Part shown: positions 17,284-25,932 of the stretch, piece by piece
Layout: every line of letters starts with the position of its first letter
How positions within the stretch are numbered: the first letter of the stretch is position 1
NCBI GenBank assembly: GCA_964446655.1
Contig: CAYUPL010000003.1
Location: forward strand, 74,434 to 138,433
From: Desulfopila_A sp964446655
GTDB lineage: Bacteria; Desulfobacterota; Desulfobulbia; Desulfobulbales; Desulfocapsaceae
DNA: 64,000 nt
Reading direction: 5' to 3'
Position numbers and translations under genes: made by a program
The notes under the pieces: generated by a model
The model's database searches: none
What the model was told of the DNA's origin: nothing
The model's input: the letters and a program-made list of their open reading frames with translations, nothing else

Positions 17284-18171
17284 CTAGATAAGATTTGCCG
17301 CCATTTTGGCAGACTGCAGCGTATTCTTCATCAGCATTGTAATTGTCATAGGTCCTACACCACCTGGTACAGGGGTAATTACAGACGCTTTTTCTTTGAC
17401 ACTTTCAAAATCCACATCACCCGCCAGAATGGCCTTGCCGGATTCCGTTTTGCCAATTCGATTCACACCGACATCCATTACCGCAACGCCCTCTTTTACC
17501 ATATCTGCCGTTACAAGTTTCGGCACACCTACAGCCGCAACAATGATGTCGGCACGACGGCAATGGGCGGCCATGTCTTTTGTTCTTGTATGACAGAGTG
17601 TTACAGTAGCATTGCCTGACTGACGTTTTTGCAGCATCAGATTGGCCATTGGTTTGCCGACAATATTGCTTCGGCCGATTATAACAACTTCGGCACCACT
17701 GGTCTCTACACCACTTCTTGAGAGAAGTTCCAGAACACCATGCGGAGTGCAGGGGAGAAAACATTGCTCACCCAATACCATTCTGCCGATATTGACGGGG
17801 TGAAAACCATCAACGTCTTTGTCAGGATCAATTTCATTTAAGATCTTGCTTTCATTGATATGTTTTGGTAAAGGCAACTGTACCAGGATGCCATGAATAT
17901 TGTCATCTTTGTTGTACTTCTTGACCAACTCAAGCAAATCTTCTTCCGGGGTACCGGCATCAAGGGTAATCTGCTCCGAATGAATTCCGATAGCATGAGC
18001 CGTCTTGTTCTTTGCAGCTACGTACGATTGTGAAGCAGGATCTTCCCCCACAAGAATTGTCACCAACCCAGGTATAATATTGTGTTTTTCTTTAAGTTCA
18101 GCAATTTCGGTTTTCAGTTCCTCTCTGATTTCCTTAGCTACTTCGGTTCCGCTGATGATTTTCGCTGTCAT
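17284..18171 (-). CDS. folD: Bifunctional methylenetetrahydrofolate dehydrogenase/cyclohydrolase
   Basis: FolD interconverts 5,10-methylene- and 10-formyl-tetrahydrofolate. The 295 residues contain SYVAAKNKTAHAIGI (catalytic Lys), GILVQLPLP, DVDGFHPVNIG, the NADP loop GRSNIVGKPM and TPVPGGVGPMT. Full length. It converges with dusB (27 bases apart) and has about 430 bases upstream that include a palindromic element. Confidence 0.98.
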   Translation of the reverse strand: MTAKIISGTEVAKEIREELKTEIAELKEKHNIIPGLVTILVGEDPASQSYVAAKNKTAHAIGIHSEQITLDAGTPEEDLLELVKKYNKDDNIHGILVQLPLPKHINESKILNEIDPDKDVDGFHPVNIGRMVLGEQCFLPCTPHGVLELLSRSGVETSGAEVVIIGRSNIVGKPMANLMLQKRQSGNATVTLCHTRTKDMAAHCRRADIIVAAVGVPKLVTADMVKEGVAVMDVGVNRIGKTESGKAILAGDVDFESVKEKASVITPVPGGVGPMTITMLMKNTLQSAKMAANLI

Positions 18172-18269
18172 TTTTTCACCTCGTTTTAATAGCTTATCTT
18201 GTACAGTCTCCCTCTCACATCGAACCTGCTCTGCAGTTCAACTAAAGAATACAATAGCCTCAAAAACTT

Positions 18270-18494
18270 TAGCCCGGATTTCTCATGAACATTGTGCCAA
18301 TTTTCACAATTCCAATGATATTCCAATATGTTCAAGCAGTATTCTTTCATAAGAAAATCAGAACAATGTTCACCGAAGGCCAGCCGATCTTACCGTACCT
18401 GCAGCGTTGCCGAAGCAAGGTGCATAGGCTACTATAGCACCTTACTTCGCGCCTCGCATCCACGGCAACCTCGGCTGGTGAGAAATCCGGGCTA
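18270..18494. mobile_element. MITE-like structured element with 16-bp terminal inverted repeats
   Basis: TAGCCCGGATTTCTCA (18270-18285) is perfectly inverted at 18479-18494. Inside are further paired arms: TGAACATTGT (18286-18295) with ACAATGTTCA (18363-18372); CCAGCCGA (18380-18387) with TCGGCTGG (18471-18478); GTTGCCG (18406-18412) with CGGCAAC (18463-18469); AAGCAAGGTGC (18413-18423) with GCACCTTACTT (18437-18447). The whole can fold as two hairpin branches on one outer stem. No protein is encoded. It lies in the folD-malic enzyme gap. A target-site duplication was not identified. The rest of the 18172-18600 gap shows nothing else. Confidence 0.7.
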
Positions 18495-18600
18495 GTAGCT
18501 GACTTACCATGCCATTATTTAAAATGCCATCCATTTAGTACCTTACTTCTCTAAAACCTTTATAAAAAGTTAAAGTCCTGAGAAAAGAAGCAGCAGAGCA

Positions 18601-20343
18601 TCACATTGCTACCAAGGGCAGATAATCCGGCTCCCAGCGCATTCTTCGTATCAGCTTTTTCATGCGCTGTTCATCATTTTCATGCTGGAAATCAGAAAAA
18701 ACACAGGGCCTGCTCACACCTTGCTGTACCGCGCTCATGGCAACCGCTAAGGCAACCTTAAGGGATACTTCTTTTAAGGCGGCCAGCCGTGGCACAAGAC
18801 ATCCTTCCGCCAGTTCTTCTCGTGACATATAATCAGATACCGCATGGGCTGCAGCCGTAAAAAATTGCGGAAGAACCTCCCTGGCACCTGAGGCCAGAAC
18901 GCCTAAACCGATACCGGGAAAAACAAGAACGTTACTGGCTTGTCGGGTATTATATATTTTCCCGTTTAAATGGTATGGCCCGAATGGACTTCCTGTAGCC
19001 ACTATGGCTTTCCCGTCCGTCCATGTATAAATATCCTCCGGTCGTGCCTCAATTACCGATTCCGGATTAGACAGTGGCAGAATAACCGGCCGAGACGTAT
19101 TTTGCGCCACCGCCTGAACCACTTCTTCAGTAAAACAACCGACACAACCGCCCTGTCCTGACGTGCCTACCAGCACCGTCGCACCGGCATTGCGTATTAT
19201 TTCTTCCAGATACAAAGTATCATTATTGACCCATGGAAACCGTTTCGGATTTTTGGCATATTTCCGCTTGTAGTGCTCACATTGTCGTCCTTCAGTGATG
19301 AGTCCTTTTGAGTCAACCGCGAAAATCCTGTTCTTTGCCTCTTCCCTGCTGACGCCTTCTTCAATCAAAGCCAACTCAATCTGTTCGGCTACGCCGACCC
19401 CGCAAGTACCTGCACCATGAATAACGAAAACCTGATCAGCGAGTTTTTCTCTTTTTATTTTCATGGCGGAAAGCATCGAGGCCAATACGATAGCACCGGT
19501 CCCTTGAATATCTTCATTATATGAAATAAGCTCGTCAACAAACGCGTCACGGGTGGAAAAGGCGTTCTGCTTGGAAAAATCTTCCCACTGGCAGAGAGCA
19601 TGTGGAAAAACATTCCGAAAAGCTCTGGCAAATCTTCCTATGAATCTGAGATATTCCTCCCCTTGCAAACGTTCATGCCGCCACCCCAGATATTCATTGT
19701 CGGCCAGCAGTGTTCTGTTATTGGTACCCACATCGAGTGATATTGGCAGACAATGCCAGGGGGCTATACCCGCTCCCTGGGTGTAGAGCATAAGTTTACC
19801 CAGACAGATGGCAATCCCCCCAACACCCTGATCCCCGACTCCAAGAACACCCTGATTGTCGGTAACTACTGCTACACGGATATCTCGGTGGGCGTATCTT
19901 CGTAGAATATCTTCAGCATCATTTATATTACCGGGATAGAGATAAATCCCATTGGCCTTCCTGAACATGGAAGAGTATTGCTGAACAGCCAGTTCAACGG
20001 TTGGTGTATAGATAATACTGATATATTTTTCAATATTGCTTTCAATTACAGCATGGGCAAGTGTGACGTTCCTGTCGAACAATTCTCTTATGAACCGGAA
20101 TTTTTCAACGGGATCATTACGGGAATCTACTTTATTTCTGGTGGCTTCAATCTGGCTGTCGAGATCTCTTACGGCAGGCGGCAAAACCGCTTCAAGGCCG
20201 AGCATTTTTCGTTCTTTCAAATTAAAGGCCGTGCCCTTATTTACAAAACTGATGGCATGAACAGAGGGTCCACTGTCGTGTACAAGAATTTCTCTGGTGT
20301 TGCCGTATTCATCGTATTTGAATCTGTATTGATTGGTTGCCAT
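18601..20343 (-). CDS. Malic enzyme (large NAD-type, SfcA/MaeA family)
   Basis: It catalyses oxidative decarboxylation of malate to pyruvate. At 580 residues it is the long eukaryotic/E. coli MaeA-like type. Visible motifs: SIIYTPTVELAVQQYS, the Asp/Lys active-site region VAVVTDNQGVLGVGDQGVGG (metal ligands in WEDFSKQNAF and YNEDIQGTG), the nucleotide loop HGAGTCGVGVAEQ and PLSNPESVIEARPED. Coenzyme preference cannot be read securely. It stands alone, facing folD. Confidence 0.93.
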   Translation of the reverse strand: MATNQYRFKYDEYGNTREILVHDSGPSVHAISFVNKGTAFNLKERKMLGLEAVLPPAVRDLDSQIEATRNKVDSRNDPVEKFRFIRELFDRNVTLAHAVIESNIEKYISIIYTPTVELAVQQYSSMFRKANGIYLYPGNINDAEDILRRYAHRDIRVAVVTDNQGVLGVGDQGVGGIAICLGKLMLYTQGAGIAPWHCLPISLDVGTNNRTLLADNEYLGWRHERLQGEEYLRFIGRFARAFRNVFPHALCQWEDFSKQNAFSTRDAFVDELISYNEDIQGTGAIVLASMLSAMKIKREKLADQVFVIHGAGTCGVGVAEQIELALIEEGVSREEAKNRIFAVDSKGLITEGRQCEHYKRKYAKNPKRFPWVNNDTLYLEEIIRNAGATVLVGTSGQGGCVGCFTEEVVQAVAQNTSRPVILPLSNPESVIEARPEDIYTWTDGKAIVATGSPFGPYHLNGKIYNTRQASNVLVFPGIGLGVLASGAREVLPQFFTAAAHAVSDYMSREELAEGCLVPRLAALKEVSLKVALAVAMSAVQQGVSRPCVFSDFQHENDEQRMKKLIRRMRWEPDYLPLVAM

Positions 20344-20395
20344 AAATAAAACCTCGGGGATCGATTCTCTCTATTTTTCGGATCAAAGTAGTTCG

Positions 20396-20423
20396 TTGAC
20401 TTTTTTTACAAAGAGGACATAAT
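20396..20423 (+). promoter_or_regulatory. Candidate promoter of the decayed aminomutase gene
   Basis: TTGACT (20396-20401), 16-base spacer, CATAAT (20418-20423), five of six matches in each box. It points at the ATG at 20431, but an eight-base distance would leave little or no leader, so it may be a relic or serve an alternative start. Confidence 0.3.
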
Positions 20424-20430
20424 AGCACTC

Positions 20431-20697
20431 ATGAAAAACTGGCAAAAACAACTGGCACAGAGTGTAACAACTTTCAGTGATCTACAAAAGCATTTACACC
20501 GCGATAATAACGCACTTGAAGAAGTTATAGCAACTTTCCCAATGCGTATCACCCCATATTTTTTAGAATCAACAATCACTGGCAAAAGGGTTCAAGTATC
20601 TGCACGATACTCCTCGTATCCGTGAAGTCTTTAGTCAGTCGGGACAAAGAGTTGTGGTTTAAAAATTTCCGCGGTGAACTCTGCAGTTATCCGGAAT
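20431..20697 (+). pseudogene. Remnant of a KamA-family radical SAM (lysine 2,3-aminomutase-like) gene
   Basis: Three fragments in three frames keep the order of a KamA-family protein. From 20431: MKNWQKQLAQSVTTFSDLQ and FPMRITPYFL, the family's N-terminal W.W.....I......RM.ITPYY pattern. From about 20585: KGFKYLHDTPRIREVF, like the helix before the LLSGGD motif. From about 20655: KNFRGELCSYPE, like the C-terminal LRNF.G....Y.EP; one base would join it to the preceding GQRVVV. The radical-SAM CxxxCxxC core and most of the barrel are missing. Several internal deletions plus frameshifts best explain this. Confidence 0.5.
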
Positions 20698-20806
20698 CGA
20701 TCGACTCTTTCCGATCTTTTTATTTTTCTTTACTTGCCTGGTTGCAGACAAGGTTTTATTCTTGTCGTATTCCCTGTACTCCTTAACAGCAGATTCGAGG
20801 ACCACT

Positions 20807-22357
20807 ATGAAAGTAGAAGAAATACTCACAGAGGTATTGCGTTCCGAAGAGTTGCCCACCTTGCCGATGGTAGCGTCACAGTTGATCTCCATCACATCAC
20901 GTGAGGATACAACTCTTACCGACATTGCCGATCTTATATCAAAAGATATCTCGCTGTCGGCCAAAATCCTTAAAGTATCCAATTCGGCTTTCTACAGCTT
21001 TCCTCAACAGATAGGCTCCATTCATCAGGCAGTCTCTATCTTAGGAACAAACGCCGTCAGAAGCTTAGTCCTTTCCTTCTCGTTTCTCTCTATAAAATCC
21101 GGCAAAAAAAACAGCGGATTCAACTTTGAACGTTTCTGGCAACGCTCACTGGCATTGGCCGTCGGAGCAAAATTGATCCTGGAAAAGGCAGAAAATTCCA
21201 ACACGGATGAAATATTTATTTCCGGTTTATTACAAAATTTAGGCGAACTGATTTTTGCCAGAACCTTCCCGGAAAAATATGATAAAGTCCTCCATGAAGT
21301 TACCGATAATCAGTATGATACCATTCTTGCCGAAGAACAGATTATTGGGGCAAACCATACGTTCATCGGCTTTGAAGTAGCAAGACACTGGGGCTTCCCC
21401 GAAGGCTTGCTTCTGCCGATCCTGAACCACCACGCCCCTGAGCAATATGAAGGCAATGATACCAAGGTCCACCAAACCACCAGTGCGGTATACCTCTCCG
21501 ATATCCTCATAAATATATTGTACTCCGCCAAACCGGAAGATTATCATAGCCGATTTCGCACAGAGGCAAAACGCTTACTCAAGCTCAAACCGGACGACAT
21601 AGAGGCAATTCTTGAAGACATTCACAATCAAGTGGAAAAGTCCGGTAAATATTTTGGCCTGAAGATTAAAAATACCCGTTCCATCCAGGAAATTCTTCAG
21701 GAGGCAAATATTCGTCTCAGCCTGCTTAATCTTGATTATGATCAAATGAACAAACAACTTATTCAGACGAAGATTACGTTGGAAAATCTTACCAGAGAAC
21801 TGGAGGAAAAAAACCGAATTCTTGACAATCTCGCGAATATTGACGGGCTTACCGAAGTGTTTAATCACCGCTACTTCCAAAACAGCCTTGAGGAAGAAAT
21901 CAGCCGGGCGGAACGTAACGATTCACACCTCTCTCTGATTCTGACCGATATAGATCATTTTAAAAATTTTAATGACACCTATGGGCACCAAGCCGGAGAT
22001 TTTGTTCTTAAGGAATTTTGTAGAGCTATCAAGAAATGCTTGCGGAAATATGATATTCTGGCCCGTTATGGAGGAGAGGAATTCGTTATTATCCTACCGG
22101 AAACAGAGGAACACGAGGCATATGCCGTTGCGGAAAAACTTCGCACCGTAATCGAAGAAACCGCCTTTAGTGACGGCAAGGATGACTACTCGGTCACATC
22201 GAGCTTTGGCGTCTCCGCCAGTCGACCGGCCAGAGAAGACACTTTCGACAAAGATGATTTGATAAATAGAGCGGACAACGCCTTATATACCGCTAAAGAG
22301 AAAGGGCGCAACCAGACCTGCACATATACGCCAAAGAAAAAATGGTACACCTTCTGA
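20807..22357 (+). CDS. HDOD-GGDEF protein, probable diguanylate cyclase
   Basis: A 516-residue soluble protein. About residues 10-205 are an HDOD domain (SKDISLSAKILKVSNSAFYS; SIHQAVSILGTNAVRSLVL), a signalling module without HD catalytic metals. A helical linker (about 295-345, heptad-like QTKITLENLTRELEEKNR) precedes a GGDEF domain with GGEEF, a permitted active-site variant. RKYD five residues upstream is a complete inhibitory site. It should make cyclic di-GMP under product feedback. The ATG at 20807 has a GAGG site; the frame opens upstream. It converges with priA. Confidence 0.92.
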   Translation: MKVEEILTEVLRSEELPTLPMVASQLISITSREDTTLTDIADLISKDISLSAKILKVSNSAFYSFPQQIGSIHQAVSILGTNAVRSLVLSFSFLSIKSGKKNSGFNFERFWQRSLALAVGAKLILEKAENSNTDEIFISGLLQNLGELIFARTFPEKYDKVLHEVTDNQYDTILAEEQIIGANHTFIGFEVARHWGFPEGLLLPILNHHAPEQYEGNDTKVHQTTSAVYLSDILINILYSAKPEDYHSRFRTEAKRLLKLKPDDIEAILEDIHNQVEKSGKYFGLKIKNTRSIQEILQEANIRLSLLNLDYDQMNKQLIQTKITLENLTRELEEKNRILDNLANIDGLTEVFNHRYFQNSLEEEISRAERNDSHLSLILTDIDHFKNFNDTYGHQAGDFVLKEFCRAIKKCLRKYDILARYGGEEFVIILPETEEHEAYAVAEKLRTVIEETAFSDGKDDYSVTSSFGVSASRPAREDTFDKDDLINRADNALYTAKEKGRNQTCTYTPKKKWYTF

Positions 22358-22426
22358 GTCAACTGAGAGTCGGATTTCCTGCAATCACTCCACCGTCTTT
22401 TCACGGTATTGGTCGGCTGTTTTTTG

Positions 22427-24958
22427 CTACATCATATTTTCAGGATCAATATCAAGTGAGAGACTGGTTTTGCCTGTAATGAGTTCTTTCTGCCGCTCAG
22501 CTATATATTTTCCCACCTCGGCAAAGACACGGGGATAACCAGCTTTAAGAAGGATTTGCCAGCGAAACCTGTCCTTAATTTTTTCAAGTGGTGAAGGAGC
22601 AGGCCCCAGCACATGCAACGCACTGTTATTGGCTCTGTCAAAATTTCTGCATGCCATGGCGATGTTTTCCGAAGTCTTGCGAACGTTATATTCATTCTCC
22701 CCGGTAATTCTGAAGCAGGCCAGACGGACATAGGGCGGGAAAACAGGTTTTTGCCTGATCTGCAATTCTTTTTCATAGAATTGCCGGTACTGATGTTTCC
22801 GGGCCAGTTCTATGGCATAGTGGTCGGGGCACATGGTCTGTATTATTACCCTACCATCCCTGTCTCCCCTGCCGGCCCGACCTGTTACCTGGGATAGAAG
22901 CTGATAGGTTTTTTCCGCAGCTCGAAAATCCGGCATATTGAGGCCTCCGTCAGCCCACACCACCCCGACAAAAGTAACGAAGGGAAAATGATGTCCTTTC
23001 GCTATCATCTGGGTACCGATGAGGATGTCGATCTCCCTGTTGCGCATGGCTTTCAGGATGGCCAGAAAGGCACGTCTGTCACTGGCGGTATCGGAATCCA
23101 GCCGCGCTATTTCAGCTGCAGGAAACAAACAGCGCAGTTCTTCCTCTATCCGTTCAGTACCAACACCCATGGGGACAAGCTTGTCGGAATGGCAGTTTTC
23201 GCATATGAGTCTGGAGTCGACATTGTAGCCGCAGTAATGGCACACCAGGGCAGATTTGTTTTTGTGATAGGTCAGAGCAACATTGCAATGTCTGCACTGC
23301 ACTGCGGTGCCGCAGGACTGGCATATCAGGGAAGAAGAAAATCCTCTGCGGTTAAGAAGAACGAGGCTCTGCTCATTATTTTCCAGGTTATGTTGCAATT
23401 CTGTGCGAAACAACTCGTGGAAGCTGCTCTTCCTGCTGCTTTTCTTTTCTCTATTAAGATCAATTACCCGGACGAGGGGCAGGCGGCTCTCTCCGACACG
23501 GCCGGCCATTCCGAGGAGTTGATATTTTCCTGTTTCAGCATGATAATAACTGGTTACCGAAGGAGTTGCAGATCCCAAGATTACAACACAATTCTCCATC
23601 TTGCCGCGCAGAACGGCAAGATCCCGACCGTTATATTTAAAACCGTCATCCTGTTTGAAGCCGCTGTCATGTTCTTCATCCACAACGATGAGTCCGAGAT
23701 TTGCCAGGGGAGCGAATACGGCCGATCTTGCGCCAACCACTATTTTTGCCTTACCTGCCGCGGCAAGGCACCATTGATCGTACTTCTGTGCGCTGGTCAA
23801 CCCTGAGTGCAACAAAGCTATACCACTGCCGAAACGAGAGACAAAGTGAGACTCAAGCTGCATTGCCAAGGCTATTTCGGGCACCAGGACAAGAACATCT
23901 TTGCCTGAATTGAGTACCTTTTCCGCTGCCCGCAGATACACTTCTGTTTTACCGCTGCCGGTAATGCCATGAAGCAGAAAAGTAGCGGAAGAATCGTTGC
24001 TGATACTGTTCTCTACAAATGCGAGTGCTTCAGTCTGTTCCGGGGTTAATTCCGCAGGCCTGGAGAGATCGGCGGGAATTTCTCCAAGAGGGTTGCGATA
24101 TATTCGTGTCCTGACCTGTTTGAGTATCCCCTGTCGGCAGAGTTCCTGCAGGGCTTTTCCTCCACCTTTATAGCTACGCAGAATATCTTTCTGAGGCACT
24201 GCCTGATTATGGGCTCGAAAATTTTGAGCGTAGGAGTAGAGGGTCTTAATTTCGGTAAGCTTAAAATCCTGTTGGAAATAATTCTGCAATTGTTCTGTGA
24301 AGCTTTGCAGATTATCTTTTGCAGACCTTTCTTCGCAGAGCGAAGAATGAAAGGAAGCGGATGAGGAATAACAGATTTCCAGTTTATCTCGAACTGTCTG
24401 GCCGGTTATTTTTTCTTCAACAACTACAACACCCAGCTTTGCAAGTTTGGATACAATTTTTTTATCGGTCGCGCTGCAGAGAATTTTTCTGCTGAGGGTC
24501 GGACTTAAACATTTTTTCAAGAGAAGTTGGTCGATCCACGGGGAAAGTGGGTCGACCATGGAGTCTAGTATTTTTTGTGCTTCTGCCTCCTCTATTTTGA
24601 GACGGATTACTTTTTTTGATGCTTGTGCTATTCCTGCCGGCAAAGCAGTACTGATAACCTCGCCGATGGGACATTGATAGTATTCGGCAATCCAGCGAAA
24701 AAAAGGAACCATGGCGGCTGGGAACAATGGCTCCTCAGTTAGGATTTGCCGTATGTGTTTGAGTTTATAGTCAACTTCGTTGACCGACAGGCTATCTAAA
24801 ATATAGCCTGTTATAATGCGACGCCCCAAAGGAACTAAAACCTGACAACCGACATACCTCTGCAGATCAAAGCCGGTTTCTTCCAGCTTTTCCTTTTCGG
24901 GCAGATAGGTCAGGGTTGAAAATAGAGGCGCCGCAACAGCAACCTCCAGACATATCAT
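22427..24958 (-). CDS. priA: Primosomal replication helicase PriA
   Basis: PriA restarts stalled forks. The 843 residues include the N-terminal 3'-DNA-binding domain, the helicase core with Walker A GITGSGKTEV (about 335), DEEH (VVDEEHDSGFKQDD), GSATPS, the paired zinc-binding cysteine cluster CQSCGTAVQCRHCN/CHYCG/CENC, and GTQMIAKGHHFPFVTFVGV (split: GTQMIAKGHHFP, FVTFVGV). Its ATG overlaps the galU stop (ATGA), so the two genes are translationally coupled. Confidence 0.97.
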   Translation of the reverse strand: MICLEVAVAAPLFSTLTYLPEKEKLEETGFDLQRYVGCQVLVPLGRRIITGYILDSLSVNEVDYKLKHIRQILTEEPLFPAAMVPFFRWIAEYYQCPIGEVISTALPAGIAQASKKVIRLKIEEAEAQKILDSMVDPLSPWIDQLLLKKCLSPTLSRKILCSATDKKIVSKLAKLGVVVVEEKITGQTVRDKLEICYSSSASFHSSLCEERSAKDNLQSFTEQLQNYFQQDFKLTEIKTLYSYAQNFRAHNQAVPQKDILRSYKGGGKALQELCRQGILKQVRTRIYRNPLGEIPADLSRPAELTPEQTEALAFVENSISNDSSATFLLHGITGSGKTEVYLRAAEKVLNSGKDVLVLVPEIALAMQLESHFVSRFGSGIALLHSGLTSAQKYDQWCLAAAGKAKIVVGARSAVFAPLANLGLIVVDEEHDSGFKQDDGFKYNGRDLAVLRGKMENCVVILGSATPSVTSYYHAETGKYQLLGMAGRVGESRLPLVRVIDLNREKKSSRKSSFHELFRTELQHNLENNEQSLVLLNRRGFSSSLICQSCGTAVQCRHCNVALTYHKNKSALVCHYCGYNVDSRLICENCHSDKLVPMGVGTERIEEELRCLFPAAEIARLDSDTASDRRAFLAILKAMRNREIDILIGTQMIAKGHHFPFVTFVGVVWADGGLNMPDFRAAEKTYQLLSQVTGRAGRGDRDGRVIIQTMCPDHYAIELARKHQYRQFYEKELQIRQKPVFPPYVRLACFRITGENEYNVRKTSENIAMACRNFDRANNSALHVLGPAPSPLEKIKDRFRWQILLKAGYPRVFAEVGKYIAERQKELITGKTSLSLDIDPENMM

Positions 24959-25827
24959 AACTCAGCGGCAACCTTTTTAAGATGAGCTTTGAAAGCAGAT
25001 CCCAGTTCACTATGTCGCAACCCGAATGCAATGATGGCCTTGAGATACCCTAGTTTATCACCTGCATCATACCTGGTCCCTTCAAACTCATAGGCATACA
25101 TCGGCCGTTTTTTCGATAGAGCAAGCAGAGCGTCCGTCAATTGTATCTCACCACCATGACCAGGTGTTGTTTTGCCGAGCAGGTCAAAAATTTCAGGCAT
25201 CAGAATATATCTGCCGATGATAGCCATGTCGGAATCAGTTGTGCCGGGAGCAGGCTTTTCCACAAGCCGGGTTACCTTGTGAGTACGTTCCCTGCCGTTT
25301 TCTTCACCTTCAACTATACCGTATTGATGAGTCTGATCATACGGAACTCTCTGCACGGCAACGATGGACTCGCCCACGTCTTCAAACAGGCTAAGCATCT
25401 GCCTGGCACAAGGGATTTGGCTCAAGACAAGATCGTCGCCCAGCAATACCATAAAGGGTTCATTTCCGACAACATGTCGTGCCGTCCAAATGGCGTGTCC
25501 TAGTCCCAACGGCTTTTTCTGGCGAACCGATACGATATCTATCAGGTTTGATATCATGTTCAGTTCTTCTCCCAGGGCTATCTTTTTTTTCTCACGCAGC
25601 ACAGAGTCCAGCTGAAAGTCATAATCAAAATGATTTTCAATAGCAGCTTTCCCTTCACTGGTAACAAAAATGATCTGCTCAATTCCTGATGCTACTACTT
25701 CTTCAACGATGTACTGTATTGTCGGTCGGTCGACAATAGTCAACATTTCTTTGGGGATAGCCTTGGTTGCCGGTAAAAATCGTGTTCCCAAGCCTGCCAC
25801 CGGAATAACCGCTTTTCTAACAATCAT
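24955..25827 (-). CDS. galU: UTP-glucose-1-phosphate uridylyltransferase
   Basis: GalU makes UDP-glucose for lipopolysaccharide, exopolysaccharide and glycogen-type sugars. The 290 residues begin RKAVIPVAGLGTRFLPATKA, with the catalytic region KEMLTIVDRPTIQYIVEE and LGDDLV. Full length. It is coupled to priA by a four-base overlap and is divergent from hrpA. Confidence 0.96.
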   Translation of the reverse strand: MIVRKAVIPVAGLGTRFLPATKAIPKEMLTIVDRPTIQYIVEEVVASGIEQIIFVTSEGKAAIENHFDYDFQLDSVLREKKKIALGEELNMISNLIDIVSVRQKKPLGLGHAIWTARHVVGNEPFMVLLGDDLVLSQIPCARQMLSLFEDVGESIVAVQRVPYDQTHQYGIVEGEENGRERTHKVTRLVEKPAPGTTDSDMAIIGRYILMPEIFDLLGKTTPGHGGEIQLTDALLALSKKRPMYAYEFEGTRYDAGDKLGYLKAIIAFGLRHSELGSAFKAHLKKVAAEL

Positions 25828-25932
25828 AAAAGCTCCTTGTTTTTCACTGACGAAAATTGTGATAGTATGTTAAAAACTTGCAATTCGACATTGTTTCTTT
25901 ATCATGAATACTCAATTTTATCTCTTTTTTTC

